A program made the translations under genes and the position numbers. From Lentisphaeria bacterium (GTDB lineage: Bacteria; Verrucomicrobiota; Lentisphaeria; Victivallales; UBA1829), in NCBI GenBank assembly GCA_003526375.1, contig DPDG01000087.1, positions 1-5,876 of the forward strand: DNA of 5,876 bases, given 5' to 3'. The notes under the pieces are model-generated. The model did no database searches. It was not told the origin of the DNA and saw only the letters and a program-made list of their open reading frames with translations. This document shows, one piece after another, positions 1-5,876 of the stretch (the stretch's first letter is position 1; each line of letters starts with the position of its first letter).

Positions 1-63
1 CAAAAAAACAGGAAAACTTGAATCAATATACTTTACATCTCCGCAAAAGGCAACACTGCGGAA
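1..63. other. Downstream of the transporter gene, no recognised feature
   Basis: On the minus strand, a 5-bp stem (tgcgg/ccgca, 57-61 and 41-45) is separated by 31 bases from a T-run at 2-8. This is too weak and too distant to call a terminator, although the operon may end here. Confidence 0.4.
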
Positions 64-978
64 TTATTTTCGGGAAAAATCCGCCTGTTCCGCTTTCCGT
101 TTCTCCGTGGCGTGGAAATGCAGCTGGAGCGCGTTCCATGTATTGTGCCAGAACACGTAAAAAGTCAATCCCAGAGTCGCGAGCGGGTCGGCATACAGCA
201 GAGAAAAGTAAATGGTGAGGGTCGTATTCTTCTGCCCGAGCGCCTGACTGCATTCCAGCCGGTGATCCGGTCTGCCGATCCGGCGTCCCAGCGCGAAACA
301 GACGACGCACAGCCCGATGGAAATTCCGGCGAGCCCGGACAACGTCAGAAGCGGCTGATGAGAGGAATGCAGATATTGGGAACTCTTTGCCGCCGCCAGC
401 AGAAGAACTCCGATCCACAGATAGAATGTCACGCCGATACAGCGCATCGCCATCCTCTTCGCGCCGCTCCATGCACAGCGCAGGATCAATGCCAGCAGAG
501 CAGGCAGAAGCACGACTTTCGCCACGCTCGCCAGAGAATGCAGGCAGACTTCCATGGACACGGACGCCCCGCCGACCACCCCCAGCAGCAGAGGCAGAAG
601 CAGAGCGATTGCAATATTGCTCAGACAGACCGCCACCGTAGTGAACTCGATGTCGCCATCCAGCATACCGACGATCACCGGGGCGGCGGCTGCCGTCGGC
701 GTAATCCCGATGTAAAACGCGGTTTCGGCAAACCGCTCCATCCCCAGAAGACGGAACACGCCCCATGCGATCAGGGCGATGGCGACATTCGCCGCCAGAA
801 GCTTGAAATGCAGCGGGCGCAGTTTACGCCACGGCGCATCCATTCTCATAAACGCAAGCAGCAGCATGGCAATGATCAGATACTGGATCAGCCATGCCGC
901 ACGCGCCGCCTCCGGCATCAGGATGCCGATGACGAAAGCAAGCGCGAGAAGCAGATTTTTCAAATACGCCTTGAACAT
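64..978 (-). CDS. Bile acid:sodium symporter (BASS/SBF) family membrane transporter
   Basis: A 304-residue integral membrane protein made mostly of hydrophobic helices (roughly residues 7-45, 57-75, 82-106, 112-136, 150-166, 180-198, 208-232 and 253-277). This matches the size and 8-10 helix layout of the BASS/SBF family. Two family-like signatures are visible: ITPTAAAAPVI at 92-102 and ECSQALGQKNTTL at 242-254. The second matches the conserved E-x(n)-G-x-QN crossover-helix region that forms the Na+/substrate site in BASS proteins. The family imports organic anions (bile acids, pyruvate, pantothenate and others) with Na+ across the inner membrane; the substrate here cannot be read from sequence. 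The ATG lies 2 nt after the TGA of the GH109 gene and has no clear Shine-Dalgarno, so translational coupling to the upstream gene is likely. A more distant ACR3-like relative is possible but less likely. Family call fairly sure, function open. Confidence 0.72.
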   Translation of the reverse strand: MFKAYLKNLLLALAFVIGILMPEAARAAWLIQYLIIAMLLLAFMRMDAPWRKLRPLHFKLLAANVAIALIAWGVFRLLGMERFAETAFYIGITPTAAAAPVIVGMLDGDIEFTTVAVCLSNIAIALLLPLLLGVVGGASVSMEVCLHSLASVAKVVLLPALLALILRCAWSGAKRMAMRCIGVTFYLWIGVLLLAAAKSSQYLHSSHQPLLTLSGLAGISIGLCVVCFALGRRIGRPDHRLECSQALGQKNTTLTIYFSLLYADPLATLGLTFYVFWHNTWNALQLHFHATEKRKAEQADFSRK

Positions 979-980
979 GG

Positions 981-3278
981 TCAGTAGATTTCGATTTCGC
1001 GTATCCAGAGGAGATTGGACCTTTCGGGGTGTCCTTTTCCAAGTTTCTGGAGGAAACGGATGCGATCCGTCTTCGGCAGTTCCGCGCCGGGTTTTACGCT
1101 CGAAACCTGATCGGTTCCCTCAGGCTTGACCACAGCCACGGTCTTCCAGGTGTCGCCCTCGGGATACTGCACGAGAAGTTCCGCGGAGGGCTTCTCCCAG
1201 TAGATCAGGATGCGTTTCAGCTGTTCCGCTTTCGGGAGCTTGAACGTAATGAACTTATCCTCCTCGGTCTCCTGCGACGCCCATGCGGCGTCCGCCCAGA
1301 AGATTTCTGGCGAGATCTGACCGTCGTTCAGCGCTTTGGGCGAATATTTCTCGCGGGACGGTGAGGTTTCCACTTTCGTCTTCGGATTTCTTGCGTGATT
1401 GCCGGGAGTCAGCACCGGCGCGGCGAGATTCTGATCCGGCATATAATCGTCCTGGCAGCGGAAGCGCACCGAGATGCGGTCCGGTTCAGGGCTGATCAGT
1501 TTCAGCGGCACGCTCATTTCGCAGAACTGCTGCTGGAGCCGCACCTGAACGGGCGCGATCTTCTCCCATTTCCACTGGAACGGTTTCGTCCCGGCGAAGC
1601 GGTAAAGAGCGCCGTTTTCGACTAAATACCGGGTTCCCTCGTTGTCGTAACCGCCCTCGGAACCGACTGCGATCAGGGCTTTCGCATGATAGCTGAGTTT
1701 GGCGCGTTCGATCGGAGCCGCGGCGGTGTAGCAGAGATCAAGATTGCCGTCCCTGATCCGGAGCGAGCCTCCGACGAAGTCCACAGGGGCATCCGCACGA
1801 TTGTCGCCTTTACGATCCGTCAGACGAACAAAATGATCGCCGACGGGAGAGACAACCGACTCCGGAGCGCGGTCCAGTCCTTTCGGCTTCAATTCGACCA
1901 CATTCGGACCGGGTTTCAGTATCTGATAGGAAACCTGTTTGACCTTATCCCAGTCGCCGCGGGTGAAATCGGGAATCGCCACCGGTGCACCGTTGAGCTG
2001 CATGGACTTCCGGGACGCCTCAATCAACGAACTCCACTCCGCCGCATCGTAAACGTCAATATCGAGGGGCAGACCGTTGTTGAGACAGTAGATCAGACGC
2101 ATGTCCATGACCGTGTCCATGCCGCCGTGTCCCCCCATCTTTCTTGCCAGATCAGTAAACTGGGTAAAAATCGGATGCCGGTATTGGGCGATCAGTTTTT
2201 CCGCTTCGCGCTTTTCCAGCAGAGTATGGGATTTCGGATCGAAAGCGAAACACATCTCCGGATAAGCCTGCGTGAATCCGCGGGTGCCGTAAAGTTTGTA
2301 GCCGCGGCTGTAAGGTCCGGGCAGAGAGGTGGTGTAATAAATCAGGATGGTTTTGCCGCGATTGGTCCGGATGACGGAAAGGTTAATGTCGGAAAGGAAA
2401 AAGCGCCTGGTCAGCGGATCGTCTTTCCCGAATTTCACCGCCGCGGTATCGCGCAAAGCAAAATCGGCGCTCGAAACAGAGTTCAGGGTCTCCATCTTGT
2501 CGCCCCGGTGAATGCCGAGCCAGTGTGCGACCGGACCGATGCCGTGCGTCGGATAGGGATTCGCACTGCGGACCGGTTTGTCGGAACCGGCATTCTGCCG
2601 CCAGTTGGTTTTGTCCGCATAGTTGAAACGGTAGTCGCGCATATCATGAAAATAACCGCCCTCGACATGAACGGGCTCGCCGAACAACCCTTTCTGTTTC
2701 ATGTTCAGCACCGCCAGCGCATAATCGTCGAAATTGCAGTTTTCCAGAATCATGCAGTGCTTCCGCGTCTGCTCGGCGGTATCGACCAGTTGCCAGCACT
2801 CCGCGATATTTCTTGCTGCGGGAACCTCGACGGCGACATGTTTGCCGTGCTTCATGGCATGAACCGCAATCGGGGTGTGCAGGCCTGCCCCCGTCGTGAC
2901 ATAGACAAGATCAATGTCATCGCGTTCACAGATTTTCTTCCAGTCGTCCCTGCCGGTGTAATAATCGACTTTGTAGGGATACTTTTTGGCGGCGAGCATC
3001 TTTTTGATCCTGTCAAGTTTCTCCTGATAAAGATCGCAGGCGACTTTGATGGTCACATTGTCCGGGAAATTGGAAAAACGCTTCAGCGCATTTCCGCCGC
3101 GGTTGCCGGTGCCGATGAATGCGACACGGATGTTTCTGATCGGTTCGGCACGCAAACCAAGCACATTCTTCTGTCCGGGCTGACGCGGAGGCGTCGGGAA
3201 AACATAAGGTTCGACGGCGGAACCCGCCGCCGCTGCGGCGCACAGAAGTGTGCAGAGGATGAGTTTGATTTTCTTCAT
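981..3278 (-). CDS. Exported family GH109 (Gfo/Idh/MocA-fold, NAD-dependent) glycosidase with two extra C-terminal domains
   Basis: 765 residues. A Sec-type signal peptide covers residues 1-21 (MKKIK, hydrophobic core, GSA|V). Residues 47-440 are the GH109 catalytic unit: Rossmann motif GTGNRGG (56-62), EVPAA (151-155), HCMILEN (174-180), GGYFHD (207-212), YPTHGIGP (242-249), GHGGMD (383-388) and IPDF (435-438). From memory of the Elizabethkingia alpha-N-acetylgalactosaminidase, its active-site residues Tyr179, Tyr225 and His228 correspond to Tyr209, Tyr242 and His245, all conserved. Such enzymes cleave terminal alpha-GalNAc by transient oxidation at C3 using tightly held NAD. Substrate identity here is inferred, since some relatives act on other sugars. 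Residues about 480-625 resemble a CBM9/DOMON-like beta-sandwich (YLVENGALYRF, then a W-x-W segment) and about 637-765 an F5/8 type C (discoidin-like) domain. Typical GH109 proteins are about 450 residues. AGGA-like ribosome site AGGA sits 8 nt before the ATG. It is the middle gene of the operon, 39 nt after the pseudopilin. Confidence 0.86.
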   Translation of the reverse strand: MKKIKLILCTLLCAAAAAGSAVEPYVFPTPPRQPGQKNVLGLRAEPIRNIRVAFIGTGNRGGNALKRFSNFPDNVTIKVACDLYQEKLDRIKKMLAAKKYPYKVDYYTGRDDWKKICERDDIDLVYVTTGAGLHTPIAVHAMKHGKHVAVEVPAARNIAECWQLVDTAEQTRKHCMILENCNFDDYALAVLNMKQKGLFGEPVHVEGGYFHDMRDYRFNYADKTNWRQNAGSDKPVRSANPYPTHGIGPVAHWLGIHRGDKMETLNSVSSADFALRDTAAVKFGKDDPLTRRFFLSDINLSVIRTNRGKTILIYYTTSLPGPYSRGYKLYGTRGFTQAYPEMCFAFDPKSHTLLEKREAEKLIAQYRHPIFTQFTDLARKMGGHGGMDTVMDMRLIYCLNNGLPLDIDVYDAAEWSSLIEASRKSMQLNGAPVAIPDFTRGDWDKVKQVSYQILKPGPNVVELKPKGLDRAPESVVSPVGDHFVRLTDRKGDNRADAPVDFVGGSLRIRDGNLDLCYTAAAPIERAKLSYHAKALIAVGSEGGYDNEGTRYLVENGALYRFAGTKPFQWKWEKIAPVQVRLQQQFCEMSVPLKLISPEPDRISVRFRCQDDYMPDQNLAAPVLTPGNHARNPKTKVETSPSREKYSPKALNDGQISPEIFWADAAWASQETEEDKFITFKLPKAEQLKRILIYWEKPSAELLVQYPEGDTWKTVAVVKPEGTDQVSSVKPGAELPKTDRIRFLQKLGKGHPERSNLLWIREIEIY

Positions 3279-3317
3279 GAGATTGTTCCTGTTCTATATT
3301 AAAATTGAAATTTCACA

Positions 3318-4424
3318 TCAGCGGACATGAGGCGAAACATGATAGTTGCGGAGACCTCCGGCTCGGATTTTTTCCACATGCCCGTCCGCCATCGTGTAGT
3401 TGGCGCTGCTGTTGTGGCGGTTCACCGGCATGTATTTATGGCTGTCCCTCACCGGAATGCTGTTGTCCTTGACCTGCATGGCGTAAACAAAATCATAAGG
3501 CCTGTCTTCCTGCAGATAGTTGTTGCTGTAAACAGTGTAAGCCGATGCCCGAGGGTATTTGAAGATTGCACCGGCAAATCCCGGATAGGTCAGTTCGCCG
3601 CTTGCCTGCAGGTTCGGGTTGTCCCACCCGTAATACTGAATGGAGGGCGAGAGGCCTTTGTATTGCGCCTGATCGGCAAACGCGATCAGCCTGGAGGCAT
3701 GCTTCAAAGTCGTATTCTTCACATAGCGCACCGGCGTCTGAACTGAAGCGTCCAGGCTGGAATAATCCCCGGTATAGTAGGCGCCCACAACCGGAGACAT
3801 GCCGTATGCCAGCCCGGTTCCGCAGGTGCCGTTGGCTGCCGACGGCGCCGTAATTGCCTGCGGCGCGCTTGGACATCCCATCGCCTTGCTGAGTCCGCCC
3901 GCCTTGTAAATGGCTTGAAGCACATCACTTTGGGAATCCGTCGCATCGGAAGTTTTCTTACCTACATACAACCCGAGAGTATAAGACCACGGCGGCAGGG
4001 AGAACTTCTGCCTGCCGATTGCCGGATAATACCCGCCGTAATCATCAGAATACAACGAAAGAGCCGTTCCGAGCGATTTCAGGTTATTGACGCATGAAAT
4101 TGCGCGGGCACTTTCCCGCGCCCTGTTCAACGCGGGAAGCATCAGACCGGCAAGAATGGCGATGATCGCAATCACAACGAGAAGCTCTATCAAGGTGAAA
4201 TATCCCGTAATGTCCCTCCGGACAGGAAATCCGGTGTCGCATGAACCGGCGGAAAAATTTTCCGGTTTCCGCAAAACTCTTTTTCCCCGCAGCGGCAGAT
4301 GCCGTTTTTGTTTACGGCAAACTCTGCATTCCGGTTCACGGCATGAGACGGAGGCGATGCCCGTTCGGGAAATACCGCTGCAGGCGGCAAAGTCGGCAGA
4401 TGTCACTTTTCTCTCCTTTTCCAT
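3318..4424 (-). CDS. Pseudopilin with type IV prepilin signal and H-X9-DG motif, long Cys-rich leader
   Basis: 368 residues. The prepilin core FTLIELLVVIAIIAILAG occupies 76-93, with the conserved Glu at 80 and an N-terminal alpha-helix running to about residue 120. A globular beta-rich domain follows, ending in H337-X9-D347-G348 (the H-X9-DG motif common in Lentisphaerota and Planctomycetota pseudopilins). Such proteins are processed by a prepilin peptidase at the inner membrane and join a type II secretion or type IV pilus-like fibre; the exact role of this large family is unknown. The ATG at 4424 is chosen because GGAG lies 9 nt upstream; a TTG two codons earlier is less likely. The leader before the core is about 75 residues, far longer than the usual 6-25, and has five Cys (15, 28, 33, 36, 62). 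The residue just before Phe76 is Tyr75, with Gly74 at -2, so the normal Gly at -1 is missing. It is the first gene after the promoter and operator. Confidence 0.85.
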   Translation of the reverse strand: MEKERKVTSADFAACSGISRTGIASVSCREPECRVCRKQKRHLPLRGKRVLRKPENFSAGSCDTGFPVRRDITGYFTLIELLVVIAIIAILAGLMLPALNRARESARAISCVNNLKSLGTALSLYSDDYGGYYPAIGRQKFSLPPWSYTLGLYVGKKTSDATDSQSDVLQAIYKAGGLSKAMGCPSAPQAITAPSAANGTCGTGLAYGMSPVVGAYYTGDYSSLDASVQTPVRYVKNTTLKHASRLIAFADQAQYKGLSPSIQYYGWDNPNLQASGELTYPGFAGAIFKYPRASAYTVYSNNYLQEDRPYDFVYAMQVKDNSIPVRDSHKYMPVNRHNSSANYTMADGHVEKIRAGGLRNYHVSPHVR

Positions 4425-4433
4425 AATCAAATA

Positions 4434-4437
4434 CTCC
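4434..4437 (-). promoter_or_regulatory. Shine-Dalgarno that fixes the pseudopilin start
   Basis: On the minus strand GGAG stands 9 nt before the ATG at 4424-4422. The upstream in-frame TTG (4430-4428) would be only 3 nt from it, so the ATG is preferred. Confidence 0.7.
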
Positions 4438-4448
4438 GGTGTTTAATT

Positions 4449-4468
4449 TAACGGGAACGTTCCCGTTA
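4449..4468. promoter_or_regulatory. Perfect 20-bp palindrome, probable LacI-family operator
   Basis: The sequence taacgggaacgttcccgtta is identical to its own reverse complement over all 20 bases. The central AACGTT with a CG at the dyad and symmetric GGGAAC/GTTCCC arms matches the style of LacI/GalR-family operators (known family property). It begins 7 bases after the -10 box of the promoter at 4475-4502, so it covers the predicted start point of transcription; a bound protein there would block initiation. No second copy was seen in the window and no regulator gene is present, so the cognate factor is unknown. A transcribed-RNA hairpin role is possible but less likely, because there is no T-run after it. 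Confidence 0.72.
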
Positions 4469-4474
4469 TCCTTA

Positions 4475-4502
4475 ATTATAATAAAAATTTTCTTTTTGTC
4501 AA
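4475..4502 (-). promoter_or_regulatory. Sigma-70-type promoter for the pseudopilin-GH109-transporter operon
   Basis: Minus-strand TTGACA (4502-4497), a 16-bp AT-rich spacer, then TATAAT (4480-4475). Both hexamers match the consensus exactly. The expected start is near 4467-4469, giving a leader of about 44 nt before the ATG at 4424. Such a strong core promoter directly followed by an operator palindrome suggests tight repression in the uninduced state. Confidence 0.8.
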
Positions 4503-4560
4503 TAGTGATTTCAAAAAAAACAGAAAAATATTTCACTTGATGATGCGATATGCCTGTCTG
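4503..4560. other. Short AT-rich spacer without a recognisable gene
   Basis: 58 bases between the stop codon of the second pseudopilin and the -35 box of the operon. The minus strand carries T-runs but no convincing stem before them, so I cannot support a terminator. Read-through from the second pseudopilin cannot be excluded. Confidence 0.5.
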
Positions 4561-5442
4561 TTATTGCGCCGTTCTTACGGCAACATTATCATAAGTGATA
4601 TGTCCGGCTCTTATCTTTTCCGCATGACCGTCAGCCATTACAAAATTCGCATATCCCGCATGACGGAAAATCGGGGCATACTTCAGGTTCCCGTTGACCG
4701 GAATCATGCGGTCTTTGACTGTCAGCGCCAGAGCCTCGCCATACCCCGGGATCGAACTTTCCGTGACAATGTCGCTTCCGCGGTACAGCACATTCGGACG
4801 GGTGAAGTTGCAGTTGATGATCCCCGGATAGTTGATTTCCATCGGAGATATCGCATAGACGGTGCTTCCGGAATATCCCATGACGCCGACATTGTAGAAC
4901 TGCCCCTGATCGGCAAACACAAACAGACGGGACGGTTTCTTCACCTCATTCATTTTGCGGGCATAGAGCCCGGCTCCCGATGTCTTGTTCAGCGTCATTG
5001 CAACCGAACAGCTCATACCGTAAGCGATTCCGGCAAGACGCGGAACTCCCGCTGCCTCAACATCCACCGCATACGGCTGTCCGGCGGAAGGGCAACTGAA
5101 TACTTTCGGCATACCGCCTTTCAACGCACGGCTCTGATCAATCTGCTCATAACTCGCCGGCGCCATCTCCGGATGCCCCAGATACGGAGCCAGAGTCAGG
5201 ACAAACAATCCCATTCCGGCGGTGCGCCCGGGTCCCGCACTCGTGAAATAACCATTGTTGTCATCGCAGTAGGAGATGGATGCAAGACCGATATTCTTCA
5301 GGTTGTTCCTGCAGGAAATTTCTCTGGCTTTCTCCCTCGCCTGATTCAAGGCAGGCAAAAGCAAACCCGCCAGAATCGTGATGATCTGTATTCTGTGAAG
5401 CAGATAAAAAGTTGCAAATATTTCATTATTAGATAGTTTCAT
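4561..5442 (-). pseudogene. Second pseudopilin, prepilin signal lost or replaced at a mobile-element junction
   Basis: Paralogue of the pseudopilin at 3318-4424. Shared blocks include ITILAGLLLPALNQAREKAR, a CPSA segment, SRLFVFADQGQF, MIPVNGNLKYAP and H-X9-DG (261-272 when counted from the Met at 5442), followed by the identical EKIRAG. Upstream of about 5386-5389 the homology stops. Where the family has FTLIELLVVIA this frame reads FATFYLLHRIQ, so the conserved Glu and the unbroken hydrophobic helix are gone and charged His/Arg appear. The frame stays open to 5793 on the minus strand, but that extension overlaps the integrase gene and resembles no protein. The Met at 5442 would give 293 residues, a normal family length, yet has no good ribosome site. 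I therefore call a 5'-truncated pseudogene covering about 4561-5388; a degenerate but expressed protein starting at 5442 remains possible. Confidence 0.62.
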
Positions 5443-5593
5443 TTCTGATACTTCATAAAGGCAAAGTTGCTGTTGAAATTTCATTTTACGCAGAAAAATC
5501 TCATGTTTTGTTCTGAGATGCCGCAGGAAAAGCAAGTGAAGGCAAGTGATTGAGACCAGGTGCAGTTTGAGTTGAAAACAGGAACTTTCAGGG

Positions 5594-5621
5594 ATGAGAA
5601 AATCATCGGAGATTTTCTCAT
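5594..5621. repeat. Perfect inverted repeat, 11-bp arms with 6-bp spacer
   Basis: ATGAGAAAATC at 5594-5604 and its exact complement GATTTTCTCAT at 5611-5621 flank the spacer ATCGGA. The 11-6-11 geometry (28 bp) is that of XerC/XerD dif-type recombination sites (known), and it lies 86 bp upstream of an integrase start. A simple hairpin or a regulator site is the alternative. Confidence 0.7.
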
Positions 5622-5636
5622 GGGGGACAGCTTTTC

Positions 5637-5682
5637 TGTTGTTTTTTTCGTCAGAGTTTTTATGGTGACGAAAAAAACAACA
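5637..5682. repeat. Perfect inverted repeat, 17-bp arms with 12-base loop
   Basis: The arms 5637-5653 (core GTTGTTTTTTTCGTCA) and 5666-5682 (core TGACGAAAAAAACAAC) are exact complements. No T-run follows on either strand, so it does not fit an intrinsic terminator. It ends 14 bases before the integrase ribosome site, so it could control that gene, bind the recombinase, or form an RNA hairpin. A weak TTGTTT-16-TATGGT promoter-like pair (5639-5666) lies inside it. Confidence 0.75.
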
Positions 5683-5696
5683 ATCCCAGCGGAAAT

Positions 5697-5701
5697 GGAG
5701 G
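5697..5701 (+). promoter_or_regulatory. Shine-Dalgarno of the integrase gene
   Basis: GGAGG lies 5 nt before the ATG at 5707 and supports that start and the plus-strand reading over the antisense open frame. Confidence 0.7.
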
Positions 5702-5706
5702 TTTGC

Positions 5707-5876
5707 ATGAAACAGAAACGTCGCGCAAAAGGAATGGGTCGTGTCTACAAGGAGAAAGGCGTATTTTTCCTGCAATACACAACGAAGGACCATAAGCGCA
5801 AAGCGATGATTTTGCGAGAGGAAAACGGTGCTAAGATCACGGAGGAACGCCGTGCGGAGAGTGTAGCCCGGGAATT
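5707..5876 (+). CDS. N-terminus of a site-specific (tyrosine recombinase-type) integrase, cut by window end
   Basis: 56 complete codons remain open at the window edge. The protein begins with a basic stretch (MKQKRRAKG), then GMGRVYKEKGVFFLQYTTKDHKRKA, which resembles the three-stranded arm-type DNA-binding start found in many phage/ICE integrases (G-x-G-x-[IV]-Y-x-[KR]-G-x-[YFW]-x-[IL]-x-Y). A polar helix EERRAESVARE follows. The catalytic domain with its R-H-R-Y residues would lie beyond 5876 and is not seen, so the family call rests on the N-terminal pattern, basic charge and context. The gene has a good GGAGG 5 nt before the ATG. It faces away from the broken pseudopilin, with inverted repeats in its upstream region. 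Such enzymes cut and rejoin DNA at short attachment sites. Another DNA-binding protein with a similar N-terminus cannot be ruled out. Confidence 0.65.
   Translation, partial: MKQKRRAKGMGRVYKEKGVFFLQYTTKDHKRKAMILREENGAKITEERRAESVARE

Larger units (their letters stand above)
5388..5876. mobile_element. Probable left end of an integrated element (continues past the window)
   Basis: Pseudopilin homology breaks off near 5386-5389. The next 319 bases are non-coding and AT-rich (only 14 G/C in the 60 bases 5401-5460, against the GC-rich genes to the left). They carry inverted repeats at 5498-5519, 5594-5621 and 5637-5682 and a short direct repeat, gcaagtga, at 5532-5539 and 5542-5549. An integrase gene then begins at 5707, reading away from the junction. 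This is the usual arrangement of an attachment site next to its integrase. The exact edge and any duplicated core cannot be fixed without the other end. Confidence 0.5.

Noticed and set aside
41..61. Possible terminator hairpin after the transporter gene
   Set aside because: Only 5 bp of stem with an 11-base loop, and the T-run is 31 bases away.
112..987. Plus-strand open frame of 291 codons
   Set aside because: Antisense to the BASS transporter. The product is Gln/His/Arg-rich without domain signs, a usual mirror of a hydrophobic protein.
1686..3302. Long plus-strand open frame of 538 codons
   Set aside because: It lies antisense to the GH109 gene, whose catalytic motifs are unmistakable. 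The plus-strand product matches no family and is rich in Arg/Gly, as expected from antisense reading of GC-rich codons.
4537..5436. Plus-strand open frame of 299 codons
   Set aside because: Antisense to the second pseudopilin, with no recognised motif and no ribosome site of note.
5532..5549. Two copies of gcaagtga, as a possible CRISPR-like or iteron repeat
   Set aside because: Only two 8-base copies at a 10-base step. Too few for an array or origin; at most they are recombinase arm sites.
5443..5793. Minus-strand extension that would make the second pseudopilin 410 residues
   Set aside because: It overlaps the integrase start, has no prepilin or other motif, and lies in AT-rich non-coding-like DNA with inverted repeats.

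Overview
The window looks like chromosomal DNA of a Lentisphaerota (Victivallis-type) gut bacterium. This is inferred from gene style: type II/IV pseudopilins with an FTLIELLVVIAIIAILAG N-terminus and an H-X9-DG motif near the C-terminus, placed beside an exported glycosidase. That combination is typical of Lentisphaerota and the related Verrucomicrobiota/Planctomycetota. No marker gene confirms the taxon.

Positions 64-4502 hold one apparent operon on the minus strand, transcribed right to left. A promoter with consensus -35 and -10 boxes (4475-4502) is followed by a perfect 20-bp palindrome (4449-4468) that covers the expected transcription start and looks like a LacI-family operator. The genes follow in order: a pseudopilin with an unusually long, Cys-rich leader (3318-4424); a secreted, NAD-dependent family GH109 glycosidase with two extra C-terminal domains (981-3278); and a bile acid:sodium symporter (BASS) family membrane transporter (64-978). 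The gaps are 39 nt and 2 nt, so co-transcription and, for the last pair, translational coupling are likely. The simplest reading is a sugar-inducible unit that cleaves terminal alpha-GalNAc or a related sugar from host glycans outside the cytoplasm, with a surface pseudopilin and a small-molecule transporter as partners. The transporter's substrate is unknown.

Positions 4561-5442 hold a second, paralogous pseudopilin on the same strand. Its body is well preserved, but homology to the prepilin signal stops abruptly near 5386-5389. The sequence beyond is AT-rich and carries several inverted repeats, and then the first 56 codons of a divergently oriented tyrosine-recombinase-type integrase (5707 to the window end). 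I read this as the end of an integrated mobile element, or possibly a site-specific switch, that has removed the prepilin signal of the second pseudopilin. Positions 1-63 and 4503-4560 show no gene.
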